Assembly (NCBI RefSeq): GCF_001305595.1
Contig: NZ_CP012401.1
Span: forward strand, 2,973,425 to 3,037,424
DNA length: 64,000 bases
Source of the DNA: Azospirillum thiophilum
Lineage (GTDB): Bacteria; Pseudomonadota; Alphaproteobacteria; Azospirillales; Azospirillaceae
Direction: 5' to 3'
Shown here one piece after another: positions 48,861-57,503 of this stretch. The notes under the pieces are model-generated. The model was not told where the DNA came from and ran no database searches. It worked only from the letters and a program-made list of their open reading frames with translations. Position 1 is the stretch's first letter, and each line of letters starts with the position of its first letter. The position numbers and the translations under genes are program-made.

Positions 48861-49385
48861 TCAGGCGGCGATGCGCGGCGCCGAAGCCCAGCCGGCCCGT
48901 TCCAGCCGCAGCTTGAACAGCGCGATGGGGTCGCCCTGCGGCGTCATCCGCGTCTCCAGTGCGACCGGCGTCATGCCCAGCTTGGCATAGAGCAGCAGCG
49001 CCGGGGTGTTGGTGTTGAAGCAATAGAGCGTCAGGTCCGGCAGGCGATAATGATCGAATGCGCGGCCGATCATCGTCCGCACCAGATACTCGGCGATGCC
49101 GCGGCGGCGCAGCGCCGGGTCGACGCTGACATTGCCGATGCTGGCGGTCCGCCCATCCTCGAACGTCGCGTAATTGGCATAGCCGACGACACGCTCCCGC
49201 CCGTCCGCGGTCACGGTCGCCACAGTGGGGTCGCGGCGGCTGTCCAGGGTCGCCCGGATCTGGTCGGGCGTCAGCGGCCACACCGCGCGGGGAAACAGGA
49301 AATACAACTCCTCCGCCGTGCGCGGGAAACCGCAGACGGCCGGGATGTCGGCATCGGCGAGCGGCCGGTGCGACAGGGTGTCCAT
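48861..49385 (-). CDS. GNAT-family N-acetyltransferase
   Basis: Start at MDTLSHRPLADADIPAVCGF, giving 174 residues; earlier in-frame starts exist. The acetyl-CoA-binding motif A is present as IGNVSVDPALRRRGIAEYLV (the V-x-P-x-x-R-R-R-G-I-A pattern), preceded by VVGYANYATFEDGRTASIGN. The substrate is not evident. It is divergent from ruvX, with a short shared upstream region. Confidence 0.85.
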   Translation of the reverse strand: MDTLSHRPLADADIPAVCGFPRTAEELYFLFPRAVWPLTPDQIRATLDSRRDPTVATVTADGRERVVGYANYATFEDGRTASIGNVSVDPALRRRGIAEYLVRTMIGRAFDHYRLPDLTLYCFNTNTPALLLYAKLGMTPVALETRMTPQGDPIALFKLRLERAGWASAPRIAA

Positions 49386-49479
49386 GGGCGGAGGGAGCAA
49401 CATACTTAGAAGAGTAAGTATCTTCGGCAACAACTCAAGCGTTCTTGCGGCGGCGCCCCGGCGGCCCTATGGTCGGGGG

Positions 49480-50019
49480 ATGATCCATACACTCTCCGAA
49501 CTCGCGGCCCGGCTGGGCAAGAACCAGCGTTTGCTTGGGCTTGACGTCGGCACCAAGACCGTCGGGCTGGCCGTGGCCGACCCGGGACTGATCGTCGCAT
49601 CGCCGATCGGCACGCTGAAGCGCACCAAATTCACCCAGGACGCCCGCGAGCTCGGCAAGACCATCCGCGATTACGGCATCGGCGGGCTGGTGGTCGGGCT
49701 GCCGCTGAACATGGACGGCACCGAAGGACCGCGCGCCGAGTCGGTGCGCGCTTTCGCCAACAACCTGCTGGAGCGCTCCGACCTTCTGGGCTGGGACGCG
49801 GAGATCGCCTTCTGGGACGAGCGGCTGTCGACCTCCGCGGTCGAGCGTTTCATGATCGGCGAGGCCGACATGACCCGCAAGCGGCGGGACGAGGTGGTCG
49901 ACAAGATGGCCGCCGCCTACATCCTCCAGGGCGCGCTCGACATGCTGGCCAACCAGCGCCGCATCGCCGCCGAGGCGGAGGAGGAAGACGCACGGCAGGA
50001 CGAGGCCGACGAGGGCTGA
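49480..50019 (+). CDS. ruvX: Putative pre-16S rRNA nuclease / Holliday junction resolvase YqgF
   Basis: A 179-residue RNase H-fold protein. Signatures: RLLGLDVGTKTVGLAVADPG with the first catalytic Asp, the middle GLVVGLPLNMDGTEGPRAES, and AEIAFWDERLSTSAVERFMI with Glu/Asp residues, all conserved in YqgF. In E. coli it finishes 16S rRNA 5' processing. The C-terminus is acidic. Start ATG at 49480 follows GGGGG. Confidence 0.93.
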   Translation: MIHTLSELAARLGKNQRLLGLDVGTKTVGLAVADPGLIVASPIGTLKRTKFTQDARELGKTIRDYGIGGLVVGLPLNMDGTEGPRAESVRAFANNLLERSDLLGWDAEIAFWDERLSTSAVERFMIGEADMTRKRRDEVVDKMAAAYILQGALDMLANQRRIAAEAEEEDARQDEADEG

Positions 50020-50031
50020 CTCATACCAGTA

Positions 50032-50066
50032 CCGGAAAGTTCCGACCTGTGGTCGGCACTTTCCGG
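50032..50066 (+). terminator. Hairpin downstream of ruvX
   Basis: GGAAAGTTCCGACC pairs with GGTCGGCACTTTCC (one mismatch) around TGT, extended by CCGG on each side. There is no long T-run; it may terminate ruvX weakly. Confidence 0.5.
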
Positions 50067-50160
50067 CCCCTATAAGACGCCGGGCGGCCCCAGTGACACT
50101 CTCTCGGGGCCGCGGGCCTTGGCTTCGCGGGCATGGGCCCGCGCGGCCGCCGTCGCGGCC

Positions 50161-50201
50161 GATACCAGGGTCAGAAGTCAGAACTTTCTGACCCTGGTAT
50201 C
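50161..50201. terminator. Long inverted repeat at the end of the OGT-like gene
   Basis: Bases 50161-50176 and 50186-50201 are a perfect 16-bp inverted repeat with a nine-base loop. It overlaps the stop codon of the minus-strand gene at 50200 by two bases and could end transcription from either side. Confidence 0.65.
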
Positions 50202-52095
50202 AGTCGAAGTTCAATGCGAAGGACGCCCGCCCCTGCCCGGCCGCGGCCCGTTGCCACATGGCACCGAAGGCGGCCTCCAGCGCGCGGGTGAAGCGCACGC
50301 CATCCAGGGCGGGCGACGCCGCCAGCCGGTCGCGCAGGCGGCCGCGGATGCTGGCCAGCCCGTCCGGGTCGGAAACCAGGGCGGCGGCCATGGCGACATA
50401 GGCGTCCTCCCCCTCGACGGCGAGCGCCGGCAGGCCGGCCGATGCGAGGTGCGTCACCGCATGGCGGGCGCAGAAACGGTCGCCGCCCAGCGTCACCACC
50501 GGCACCCCCATCCACAGCGCTTCCAGCGTGGTCAGCCCGCCCGAATAGGGGAAGGGGTCGAGCGCAACGTCGATCTCGCCATAGGTCGCCAGGAATTCGG
50601 CGTGCGGTGCCGCGCCGCGCAGCTCGATGCACGCCGGATCGGCGCCGGCCGCCGCGAACAGCGCCAGCGTGCGCGCCCGCAGGTCGGGATCGTCCAGCCC
50701 GGGCGTGCGCAGCAGCAGCCGGGCGTCCGGCACCGCGGCCAGCAGCCGCGCCCACAGGGCGGCGACCTGCGCGTTCAGCTTGGGCAGGGCATTCAGCGAT
50801 CCGAAGGTCGGCGCGCCGCTTGCGACCATCGGCAGCGGTCCCACCGGCGGGGCGGCGGCGGGCGGCGACCAGGGAACATAGGCGTCGGGCATGCGGACGA
50901 TGCCCTCGATGGCCCAGCCGTCTGCCCCATCCGGGCTCTGCCGCGGATCGGAGATCAGATAATCCATCGCCGGCAGGCCGGTGGTCCCGACATAGCCGGC
51001 CCAGGTGACCTGCACCGGCGCCGCCCGCCGGGCGAAGACGCCCAGCCGGTTGCCCAGCGTATGGCCGGCCAGATCGACCAGGATATGGATGCCGTCGGCG
51101 CGGATGCGCTCCAGCAATGCCTCGTCGTCCATCGCCGCGCTGTCGACCCAGCCGTCGGCAAGGCCACGCAGCCTTGCGGTCAGCGCATCGGGATTCGCGG
51201 TGTTGGAATAACAGACCGCCTCGACCGCGCCGCGGTCGTGGGCGGCCAGCACCGGTTCCAGGAAATACCCGACGGGATGGGCGCGCAGGTCGGCGGAGAC
51301 ATAGCCGACGCGCAGCCGCGGTGCCGGCGGCGGGACGGCGGCAGCCGGACGGTCGGGATGGCGTACGCCCCAATCGGCATGGGCCTGGGCGATCTGCGGC
51401 ATGGTCCGGGCGGGGTCGTACTGCATCAGGAACAGACGCGCGCCATGCAGCGAATCGGCGCCGGGCTCCAACCGCAAGGCACGGTCGAGGGACGCCAGTG
51501 CCTCGCCCAGCCGCGCCTGGGGCGCAAGCGCGCGACTGGCCCGGTTGGCCCACAGCTCGACCCGCGCCGGATCAAGGCACAGGCCGGTGCGATAGGCGCG
51601 GTCGGCCTCCACCGGCAGGTTCATCTCGGCCAGCGCATTGCCGATGTTGTAGGGGGGAATCCAATTCCCCGGCGCCACTGCTGCGGCGCGGCGGTGGAGC
51701 CGCACCGAGTCGGCCCGCCGTGCCTGCGCCCGCAGCAGGTTGCCGGCATTGACCAGCGCCGCCAGCCCGTCGGGGATCAGGGCCAGCGTGCGGCGGTAAC
51801 AGGCCTCCGCCAGATCGGCGCGCCCCGCCTGGGCCAGCCCCTCGGCCATCGCCAGCAGGCCGTCGGCCGCCGTGGCCAGCCCGCCGTCGAGGTTCAGCGC
51901 CCCGGCATAGGCCTGCACGGCCCCCAGCGCGTCGCCCGTGCTTTCCAGGACCAGCCCGTAATTGGCCCACCAGACGGCGATTCCGGGACGGGCAGAGATC
52001 GCCTGCGCGATCAGATCCTGCGCCTCGTCCCAACGGCCGGCCTGGGCGGCGATCAGACCCCGGCGGTAGACGCTTTCAGCCTGATCCGGCGCCAT
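50200..52095 (-). CDS. TPR and GT41 (O-GlcNAc transferase-like) glycosyltransferase
   Basis: A 631-residue protein. The first 220 residues are TPR repeats (GDALGAVQAYAGALNLDGGL, GRADLAEACYRRTLALIPDG, LGEALASLDRALRLEPGADS). The rest is a GT41 catalytic domain like plant SPINDLY and eukaryotic OGT: RLRVGYVSADLRAHPVGYFL, LVDLAGHTLGNRLGVFARRA, APVQVTWAGYVGTTGLPAMD and GLTTLEALWMGVPVVTLGGD. It is cytosolic and would glycosylate proteins, perhaps flagellin or other surface proteins. It ends close to thyX (11 bases), so the two may be co-transcribed. Confidence 0.9.
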   Translation of the reverse strand: MAPDQAESVYRRGLIAAQAGRWDEAQDLIAQAISARPGIAVWWANYGLVLESTGDALGAVQAYAGALNLDGGLATAADGLLAMAEGLAQAGRADLAEACYRRTLALIPDGLAALVNAGNLLRAQARRADSVRLHRRAAAVAPGNWIPPYNIGNALAEMNLPVEADRAYRTGLCLDPARVELWANRASRALAPQARLGEALASLDRALRLEPGADSLHGARLFLMQYDPARTMPQIAQAHADWGVRHPDRPAAAVPPPAPRLRVGYVSADLRAHPVGYFLEPVLAAHDRGAVEAVCYSNTANPDALTARLRGLADGWVDSAAMDDEALLERIRADGIHILVDLAGHTLGNRLGVFARRAAPVQVTWAGYVGTTGLPAMDYLISDPRQSPDGADGWAIEGIVRMPDAYVPWSPPAAAPPVGPLPMVASGAPTFGSLNALPKLNAQVAALWARLLAAVPDARLLLRTPGLDDPDLRARTLALFAAAGADPACIELRGAAPHAEFLATYGEIDVALDPFPYSGGLTTLEALWMGVPVVTLGGDRFCARHAVTHLASAGLPALAVEGEDAYVAMAAALVSDPDGLASIRGRLRDRLAASPALDGVRFTRALEAAFGAMWQRAAAGQGRASFALNFD

Positions 52096-52106
52096 CTGTC
52101 AGCTCC

Positions 52107-53048
52107 TCACTCGTCCGAACGGCCAAGCTGGTCCATCAGTTCGCGCCATTCGCGCTTGGACAGGCCGCTCGCCTCCTGGGTCACCGGCTCGCCGGCCAGC
52201 AGGCGCTTCACCACGTCCAGCCCGGTGCGCGACAGGTGGGTGCCGCCCATGCGGTATTCGGTGAAGGACTCGTAGACCGCCGGAACCCAGCGTTTCACCA
52301 TGTCGAGCATGGCGTCAGCATAGACGCGGATCTCGTATTGGGCATGGCTGTCGGCGCGCAACGACAGGAAATGCAGAAGGTTGTGGAGATCGACCTTCCA
52401 ATACCACTGCGTATAGTAGTTCAGCGACAGGTTCATCCGCGCCAGCTCGCGCGCCAGCCCCTGGCGGGACGGGTCGATGACCGTGCCGTCCTCGCGCTGG
52501 TTCAACATCTCTTCATAGCTGCCGTAGGCGCGCTCGGACTCCTCGCGCAGCAGCCGCATGACCGACGCGGCCTCCTCGCCCTCCAGCACGTCGCCACGGC
52601 CCTGGCGGTTGACGACGGCCTGGGCGCCCAACTGCTCCGGCGCCGGCACGTAGAACTCGCGGTCGAGGATGGAGTAGCGCGCCGAATATTCGTTCACGTT
52701 GGCGGTGCGGTGGCGAATCCACTGGCGGGCAACGAAGATCGGCAGCTTGACGTGGAACTTGATCTCGCACATCTCGAACGGGGTCGAGTGGCGGTGGCGC
52801 ATCAGGTACCTGATCAGCCCGGCATCCTCGCTGACCTTCTTGGTGCCCTTGCCGTAGGACACGCGCGCCGCCTGCACGACCGCCGCATCGTCGCCCATAT
52901 AGTCGATGACGCGGACGAAGCCGTGGTCCAGCACCTCCAGCGGCTGATACAGGATCTCCTCCAGCGCCGGGACGGTGGCGCGGCGGGTGGTGGCGGTGAC
53001 GGCGCGCAGGCGATCGATTTCGTCGCGCTGCTCGGGCGTGATCGGCAT
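52107..53048 (-). CDS. thyX: Flavin-dependent thymidylate synthase
   Basis: A 313-residue ThyX. The signature RHR-x7-S-x-R motif is present in [20 protein letters not shown] (about residues 110-130). [20 protein letters not shown] and [20 protein letters not shown] also match. It makes dTMP from dUMP using FAD and methylene-tetrahydrofolate and replaces ThyA in many alphaproteobacteria. Its promoter region faces that of the tmRNA gene. Confidence 0.97.
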   Translation of the reverse strand: MPITPEQRDEIDRLRAVTATTRRATVPALEEILYQPLEVLDHGFVRVIDYMGDDAAVVQAARVSYGKGTKKVSEDAGLIRYLMRHRHSTPFEMCEIKFHVKLPIFVARQWIRHRTANVNEYSARYSILDREFYVPAPEQLGAQAVVNRQGRGDVLEGEEAASVMRLLREESERAYGSYEEMLNQREDGTVIDPSRQGLARELARMNLSLNYYTQWYWKVDLHNLLHFLSLRADSHAQYEIRVYADAMLDMVKRWVPAVYESFTEYRMGGTHLSRTGLDVVKRLLAGEPVTQEASGLSKREWRELMDQLGRSDE

Positions 53049-53214
53049 GGTGACTCCGGGGTTACGGTGCCGGCTGTCTTAACAGACCGCACGCAAATCG
53101 GGAACGGCGAACGACGGGTCGGACCCGCGTCACCGCAACGCATTCGACGATCATGTCACAGACCCCCTTCCCTTGCCGGACGGGAGTGCCTATATTCGCC
53201 TCGTCGGTTCGCCG

Positions 53215-53535
53215 ACTATGGCGATAAACGCCTTGTGGAATAAGCGTTGTGGACCCGGGGGCGGTACCCGGCGCCTCCACCAACCATTCACCGGTACTCG
53301 TTGGCCGGGGTCGTTGGGGGCGAAATAGGATCGACACGCGTAGTAAAGGCATGGTTTTCGCTCGGCATGGTTCCGCCGTTATCGGGCCGTTGCAATAGTT
53401 GCCAACGACAACGTTGCTCAGGCTCGCCTCGCTGCCTAACGGCGGCTGGTAGCCTAAACCTAATCCCCGAGGGTTAGCGCCTAAGGGTGGGGCCGTGGGC
53501 CGCCTAGCAACAGAAGGCCCACACCTCTCTTCCCG
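53215..53535 (+). ncRNA. ssrA: Two-piece (permuted) tmRNA
   Basis: The gene is circularly permuted as in other alphaproteobacteria: the acceptor piece comes first, with GACCCGGGGGCGGTACCCGG (T arm) and the CCA end at 53280-53282, and the coding piece starts at GGGGGCGAAATAGGATCGAC (53316). The two pieces can pair: GGGGGCG with CGCCTCC. The tag frame is at 53401-53439 and encodes ANDNVAQARLAA then TAA; it ends in LAA, the ClpX/ClpA recognition end. The outer ends are estimated. A candidate -10 box TATATT lies at 53191-53196. Confidence 0.92.
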
Positions 53536-53601
53536 GCGTCTCGAACCGGCATTCCGCCGGCGATTCGCAGATCGAAGCGTTTTCCAGGGATCCGCCCAAG
53601 C

Positions 53602-54099
53602 ATGCCGAAAGAGCAGCTCCGCTATGACCGCATGGTCGAGACCGCGTTGCGCGGCGTCGTCCGCGACGCGCTGACCGAGGTGGCCGAGCGCGGCTTGCCG
53701 GGCAATCACCATTTCTACCTGACCTTCCGCACCGGCCTCCCCGGCGTGGAGATCCCGGACTATCTGGCCGCCCAATATCCGAACGAGATGACCATCGTCC
53801 TCCAGTTCCAATATTATGGGCTGGACGTGGTGGAGGATCATTTCGAGGTCACGCTGAGCTTCAACAACGTGCATGAGCGGCTGGTCGTTCCCTTCGCCGC
53901 CATCACCACCTTCGCCGACCCGTCGGTGAATTTCGCGCTCCAGTTCCAGCCGCTGGCAGCCGCCGAATCGGCGGACGTCTCGGCGATGCCGCCCCGCCCC
54001 GCCACCGACCGCGTGGAAGAGAAGGCGGAGGAAAGCGCCCCGGCCGAGGAGCCGAAGCGCGGCGAGGTCGTGGCGCTGGACGCCTTCCGCAAGAAGTAA
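53602..54099 (+). CDS. sspB: SspB adaptor for ClpXP (alphaproteobacterial type)
   Basis: A 165-residue protein: MPKEQLRYDRMVETALRGVV, GNHHFYLTFRTGLPGVEIPD and FEVTLSFNNVHERLVVPFAA are the SspB-alpha core that binds the ssrA tag. After a flexible Ala/Glu-rich stretch it ends GEVVALDAFRKK, the ClpX-tethering tail. It lies just after the tmRNA gene; both are needed to deliver tagged proteins to ClpXP, encoded about 26 kb away in the window. Confidence 0.95.
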   Translation: MPKEQLRYDRMVETALRGVVRDALTEVAERGLPGNHHFYLTFRTGLPGVEIPDYLAAQYPNEMTIVLQFQYYGLDVVEDHFEVTLSFNNVHERLVVPFAAITTFADPSVNFALQFQPLAAAESADVSAMPPRPATDRVEEKAEESAPAEEPKRGEVVALDAFRKK

Positions 54100-54114
54100 C
54101 CTTCCCAAGGACGG

Positions 54115-54501
54115 ATGCCGCCCCGCCCGCCCAGCGAGTATGTCGTCACGCTCTGCGAGATGATGGCGCCGCTGGGTGACGTGCGGGCACGCCGCATGTT
54201 CGGCGGCTACGGCCTGTCGATCGACGGGCTGACCTTCGCGCTGGTCGCCGACGAGACGCTCTATCTCAAGGCGGACGAGGTGAACCGCGGCTCGTTCACC
54301 GCGCTGGGGCTGGCGCCCTTTCGGCCGATGCCGGACAAGCCCGTCACCCTCTCCTACTACCCACCGCCAGACCAGGCCCTGGACGACCGCGACGAGTTGC
54401 TGCCCTGGGCGCGCTCGGGCTTCGAGGCTGCGCTGCGCGCCGCCGCGAAGAAGACGGCGAAACCGGAGCGGAAGAAGAGCCCGGCCGGACAACGTGGCTA
54501 G
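54115..54501 (+). CDS. TfoX N-terminal domain protein
   Basis: A 128-residue protein with LCEMMAPLGDVRARRMFGGY, GLSIDGLTFALVADETLYLK and the ALGLAPFRPM segment, the TfoX_N pattern. In gammaproteobacteria TfoX/Sxy controls competence; standalone TfoX_N proteins in alphaproteobacteria have no defined role. The C-terminus is Lys/Ala-rich. It follows sspB by 15 bases and is probably co-transcribed. Confidence 0.85.
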   Translation: MPPRPPSEYVVTLCEMMAPLGDVRARRMFGGYGLSIDGLTFALVADETLYLKADEVNRGSFTALGLAPFRPMPDKPVTLSYYPPPDQALDDRDELLPWARSGFEAALRAAAKKTAKPERKKSPAGQRG

Positions 54502-54541
54502 GCCCCCTCCGGCAACGGGAGAGGGCGCCCGCCCCATCCCC

Positions 54542-55237
54542 TCAGATATTCTCCGCCATATGGATCGTCGCGTTGCTTGCCTGCGTCCCGGCGGCGCGCT
54601 GGCGCATCTGGCGGGCGAAGCGCAGCGGGTTGGGGAAGAGATTCAGCATCGAGCCGAGCTTGCCAACCGACGAGGTCGCCTTGCCCACCGCCATCACCTC
54701 GGCCAGCCGGCGGTCGATGAAGGCGCGGGTTTCCGCATGGTCCTCCGACTTGTCGTCCAGCCAATAGAAGGTGGAGGAGCTGACCACCGCGGCGAGCAGC
54801 GCCCGCTTGGTGTAGTGGTTGTAGTCGGTCGAGCTGTCGCCGGCGGCGAACCACATCGCGTCGACCGAGCGGTAGAGCAGCCGCAGGCCGAGCGCCATGT
54901 TCTGCGGCATCGCCAGATAGGAGATCTGGCGGCGCTTGGCCTCGCGGTAGGGCTCCAGCACCTCGAAATAGGTGCGGACGGCCAACGCGATGCGCTCGCG
55001 CACCTTCATCTCGGCCAGCGGCAGGGCTTCCAGCCGGTCGAGCATCTGGCGGTCGGTCCAGTCGGCGAAATGCTCGACCGCATCGGTCACGCCGCCGGGG
55101 AAGGCGCGCAGCAGGGCCGACGGCTCCTGCCCGGCCATCTGGGTGCCGTCGCGCAGCGCCTGCAGGCTCCAGCCGTCGAAGACGACGTTGGGCAGGGTCG
55201 CCACCAGGATGTCGTCGCGAAGCTGCTCGATGCTCAT
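54542..55237 (-). CDS. COQ9-family protein
   Basis: A 231-residue protein. RDDILVATLPNVVFDGWSLQ, LLRAFPGGVTDAVEHFADWT and FYWLDDKSEDHAETRAFIDR with a terminal helix are COQ9 features. COQ9 is a TetR-like lipid-binding protein that helps COQ7 in ubiquinone synthesis; the bacterial form is common in alphaproteobacteria. Convergent with the TfoX gene. Confidence 0.92.
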   Translation of the reverse strand: MSIEQLRDDILVATLPNVVFDGWSLQALRDGTQMAGQEPSALLRAFPGGVTDAVEHFADWTDRQMLDRLEALPLAEMKVRERIALAVRTYFEVLEPYREAKRRQISYLAMPQNMALGLRLLYRSVDAMWFAAGDSSTDYNHYTKRALLAAVVSSSTFYWLDDKSEDHAETRAFIDRRLAEVMAVGKATSSVGKLGSMLNLFPNPLRFARQMRQRAAGTQASNATIHMAENI

Positions 55238-55306
55238 GGTTGGTCTCCCGGCGCCTCGGGCGCGTTCCCGGCCGCGCTCAGCGCGGCATTGAGGTGTCAG
55301 CCGCGT

Positions 55307-55855
55307 TCAGCGCGGCGTTGATATGACAGCCGCGGCAATCGCGGCGTTGAGATGATGCATCTCCTCGGTGCAGACGAGGAGCCGCAGATCGTCCATCCGA
55401 TCAAGATAGAGCACGCCATCCAGGTGGTCGACCTCATGCTGGACCACGCGGGCATGGAACCCGGTCGCCTCGCGCTCGATCCGGGCTCCGTCCAGGCCAT
55501 AACCGCGGTAGCGGATGCGGGTATGGCGCGGCACCAGCCCGCGCAGGCCGGGAATCGACAGGCAGCCTTCCCAGCCGAGCGCCATCTCGTCCGACAGCGG
55601 CTCGATCACCGGGTTGACCAGCACGGTGTTCGCCACCTCCTCGCCGCCGCTGCGGTCGGCGGGCACGCGGAAGACGATCAGGCGCCGCGACTCCGACACC
55701 TGCGGGGCGGCCAGACCGACTCCGGGAGCGTCCAGCATGGTGGCGATCATGTCGGCCGCCAGCCGGGCGACGGCCGGATCGGTCGGGTCGGCGATCGGGG
55801 CCGCGATCTCGCGGAGCACGGGATTGCCCATTCGGGCGATTGGAAGCACTGGCAT
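55307..55855 (-). CDS. def: Peptide deformylase
   Basis: A 182-residue enzyme that removes the N-formyl group from nascent proteins. The three motifs are [18 protein letters not shown] and the metal site [12 protein letters not shown] (HExxH), all intact. The C-terminal extension after YLDRM is short. It is not next to fmt and stands alone upstream of coq9. Confidence 0.93.
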   Translation of the reverse strand: MPVLPIARMGNPVLREIAAPIADPTDPAVARLAADMIATMLDAPGVGLAAPQVSESRRLIVFRVPADRSGGEEVANTVLVNPVIEPLSDEMALGWEGCLSIPGLRGLVPRHTRIRYRGYGLDGARIEREATGFHARVVQHEVDHLDGVLYLDRMDDLRLLVCTEEMHHLNAAIAAAVISTPR

Positions 55856-56048
55856 GCCCCATATCTGGAGCGCCGGAGCGCCCGCGGCAACCGATTCCTG
55901 CCGGGCTTGTGCTTCGCGGCCGAAGACTCCCCTTCACAAAGCCTATCGGCCATGCTACACACTGCCCTCACACAAGGGGTGCGCCTGCCGCGCATGCCTG
56001 TTTGTTGCCTTCGTGCAACGCGTCTCACTTGGAAGGGTGACGGTAAAC

Positions 56049-56252
56049 GTGCAAGTTCTGGTCCGAGACAACAACGTCGATCAGGCCCTCCGCGCGCTCA
56101 AGAAGAAGATGCAGCGCGAGGGCATTTTCCGTGAAATGAAGCTGCGCCGCAACTACGAGAAGCCCTCGGAGAAGCGCGCCCGTGAGAAGGCTGAGGCCGT
56201 GCGCCGCACCCGCAAGCTGCTGCGCAAGCGGATGGAACGCGAGGGCTATTAA
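56049..56252 (+). CDS. rpsU: 30S ribosomal protein S21
   Basis: 67 residues from GTG at 56049: [40 protein letters not shown] and [15 protein letters not shown] match S21. An in-frame GTG at 56037 is closer to a GGAAGG box, so four more residues are possible. S21 helps in translation start. Two short perfect hairpins follow in the 3' region (56281-56301 and CAAGAC/GTCTTG near 56301-56319), without T-runs. Confidence 0.95.
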   Translation: MQVLVRDNNVDQALRALKKKMQREGIFREMKLRRNYEKPSEKRAREKAEAVRRTRKLLRKRMEREGY

Positions 56253-56495
56253 TCGACGGTCGCTTTCGAGCGACTGCGAAGGGCGCGTGTGATGCGCGCC
56301 CAAGACCCCTTGTGTCTTGCACCCCGACCGTCCCGCGACCATCGCGAGGGCGGTTTTGGTGTGTCTACGGCACCGCATTTGCTGCGATTGTCCGTAGGCC
56401 ACGCGTATTGACCGTTCAGCGAGCGGACTGGCATGCCCGCGGCCGTGCGGCAGGCCGGGTTCCGCTCCGGCGACCTGTTCCGGAAAGGCCCGTTC

Positions 56496-57329
56496 ATGAG
56501 CGCTTCCAACCTCACCGCCCGCCAATCGGTCCCGGCGCTGCGCGCCCGCAAGGGCGGCGAGCCCATCGTCTGCCTGACCGCCTACACCGCCCCCGTCGCC
56601 CGCCTGCTCGACCCGCATGTCGACCTGCTGCTGGTCGGCGACTCGCTGGGCATGGTGGTCTATGGGCTGGACAGCACGCTGGCGGTGACACTGGACATGA
56701 TGATCGCCCATGGCGCCGCCGTGGTACGCGCCTCCGAACGGGCCTGCGTGGTGGTCGACCTGCCCTTCGGCAGCTACCAGGAGAGCCGGGAGGCCGCCTT
56801 CCGCGCCTCCGCCCGGGTGATGGCGGAGACCGGCGCCCAGGCGGTCAAGCTGGAAGGCGGGCAGGAGATGGCGGAGACGGTGGCCTTCCTGACCGCCCGC
56901 GGCATCCCGGTGATGGGCCATGTCGGGCTGACACCGCAGTCGGTGAACACGCTGGGCGGCTACAAGGCGGTCGGCCGCGATGCCGAGGCTGCGGAGCGCA
57001 TCGCCGCCGACGCCCGCGCCATCGCCGAGGCCGGCGCCTTCTCGCTGGTCATCGAAGGCACCATGGAGCCGCTGGCCCGCCGCATCACCGAAGAGCTGGC
57101 GATCCCCACCATCGGCATCGGCGGCTCGCCGGCCTGTGACGGGCAGGTTCTGGTCACCGACGACATGCTCGGCCTGTTCGGCGCCTTCCAGCCGAAATTC
57201 GTCAAGCGCTACGCCGAGTTGGGCCAGACGGTGACCCAGGCGGCAGCCACCTACGCCGCCGAGGTGCGGACCCGCGCCTTTCCGGGCCCGGAACATTGCT
57301 TCGGCGTGAAGAAGGCGGCGACGGTGTGA
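56496..57329 (+). CDS. panB: 3-methyl-2-oxobutanoate hydroxymethyltransferase (ketopantoate hydroxymethyltransferase)
   Basis: Start at [20 protein letters not shown], 277 residues, with a GGAAAGG box. Motifs: [60 protein letters not shown] and [20 protein letters not shown], all standard for PanB. First step of pantothenate synthesis from 3-methyl-2-oxobutanoate. panC is not adjacent. Confidence 0.97.
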   Translation: MSASNLTARQSVPALRARKGGEPIVCLTAYTAPVARLLDPHVDLLLVGDSLGMVVYGLDSTLAVTLDMMIAHGAAVVRASERACVVVDLPFGSYQESREAAFRASARVMAETGAQAVKLEGGQEMAETVAFLTARGIPVMGHVGLTPQSVNTLGGYKAVGRDAEAAERIAADARAIAEAGAFSLVIEGTMEPLARRITEELAIPTIGIGGSPACDGQVLVTDDMLGLFGAFQPKFVKRYAELGQTVTQAAATYAAEVRTRAFPGPEHCFGVKKAATV

Positions 57330-57333
57330 GGGA

Positions 57334-57452
57334 TATCCCCTCTCCCCTCCGGGGAGAGGTTAGGGTGAGGGGGATGCATTTCGAGGGCTTATTCGGCTAC
57401 GCCGAACCCCCTCATCCCGGCCTTCTCCCCAGGGGGGAGAAGGAGATGCCAC
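57334..57452. repeat. Intergenic palindromic repeat
   Basis: CCCCTCTCCCCTCCGGGGAG (57336 on) and its partner CCCTCATCCCGGCCTTCTCC (57410 on) together with AGGTTAGGGTGAGGGG are complementary in blocks (CTCTCCCC/GGGGAGAG; CCCTCA/TGAGGG). Such elements are scattered in high-GC alphaproteobacterial genomes. No coding content. Confidence 0.55.
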
Positions 57453-57503
57453 CGAACTTCGTTCTTCCTCCGTTCCGGTCGATCCGCTAGAGTCGCGGCC
57501 GTC

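Noticed and set aside
57334..57452. A CRISPR-like or clustered repeat region.
   Set aside because: Only one palindromic intergenic element is present, without spacers or regular spacing. No CRISPR array was seen anywhere in the window.
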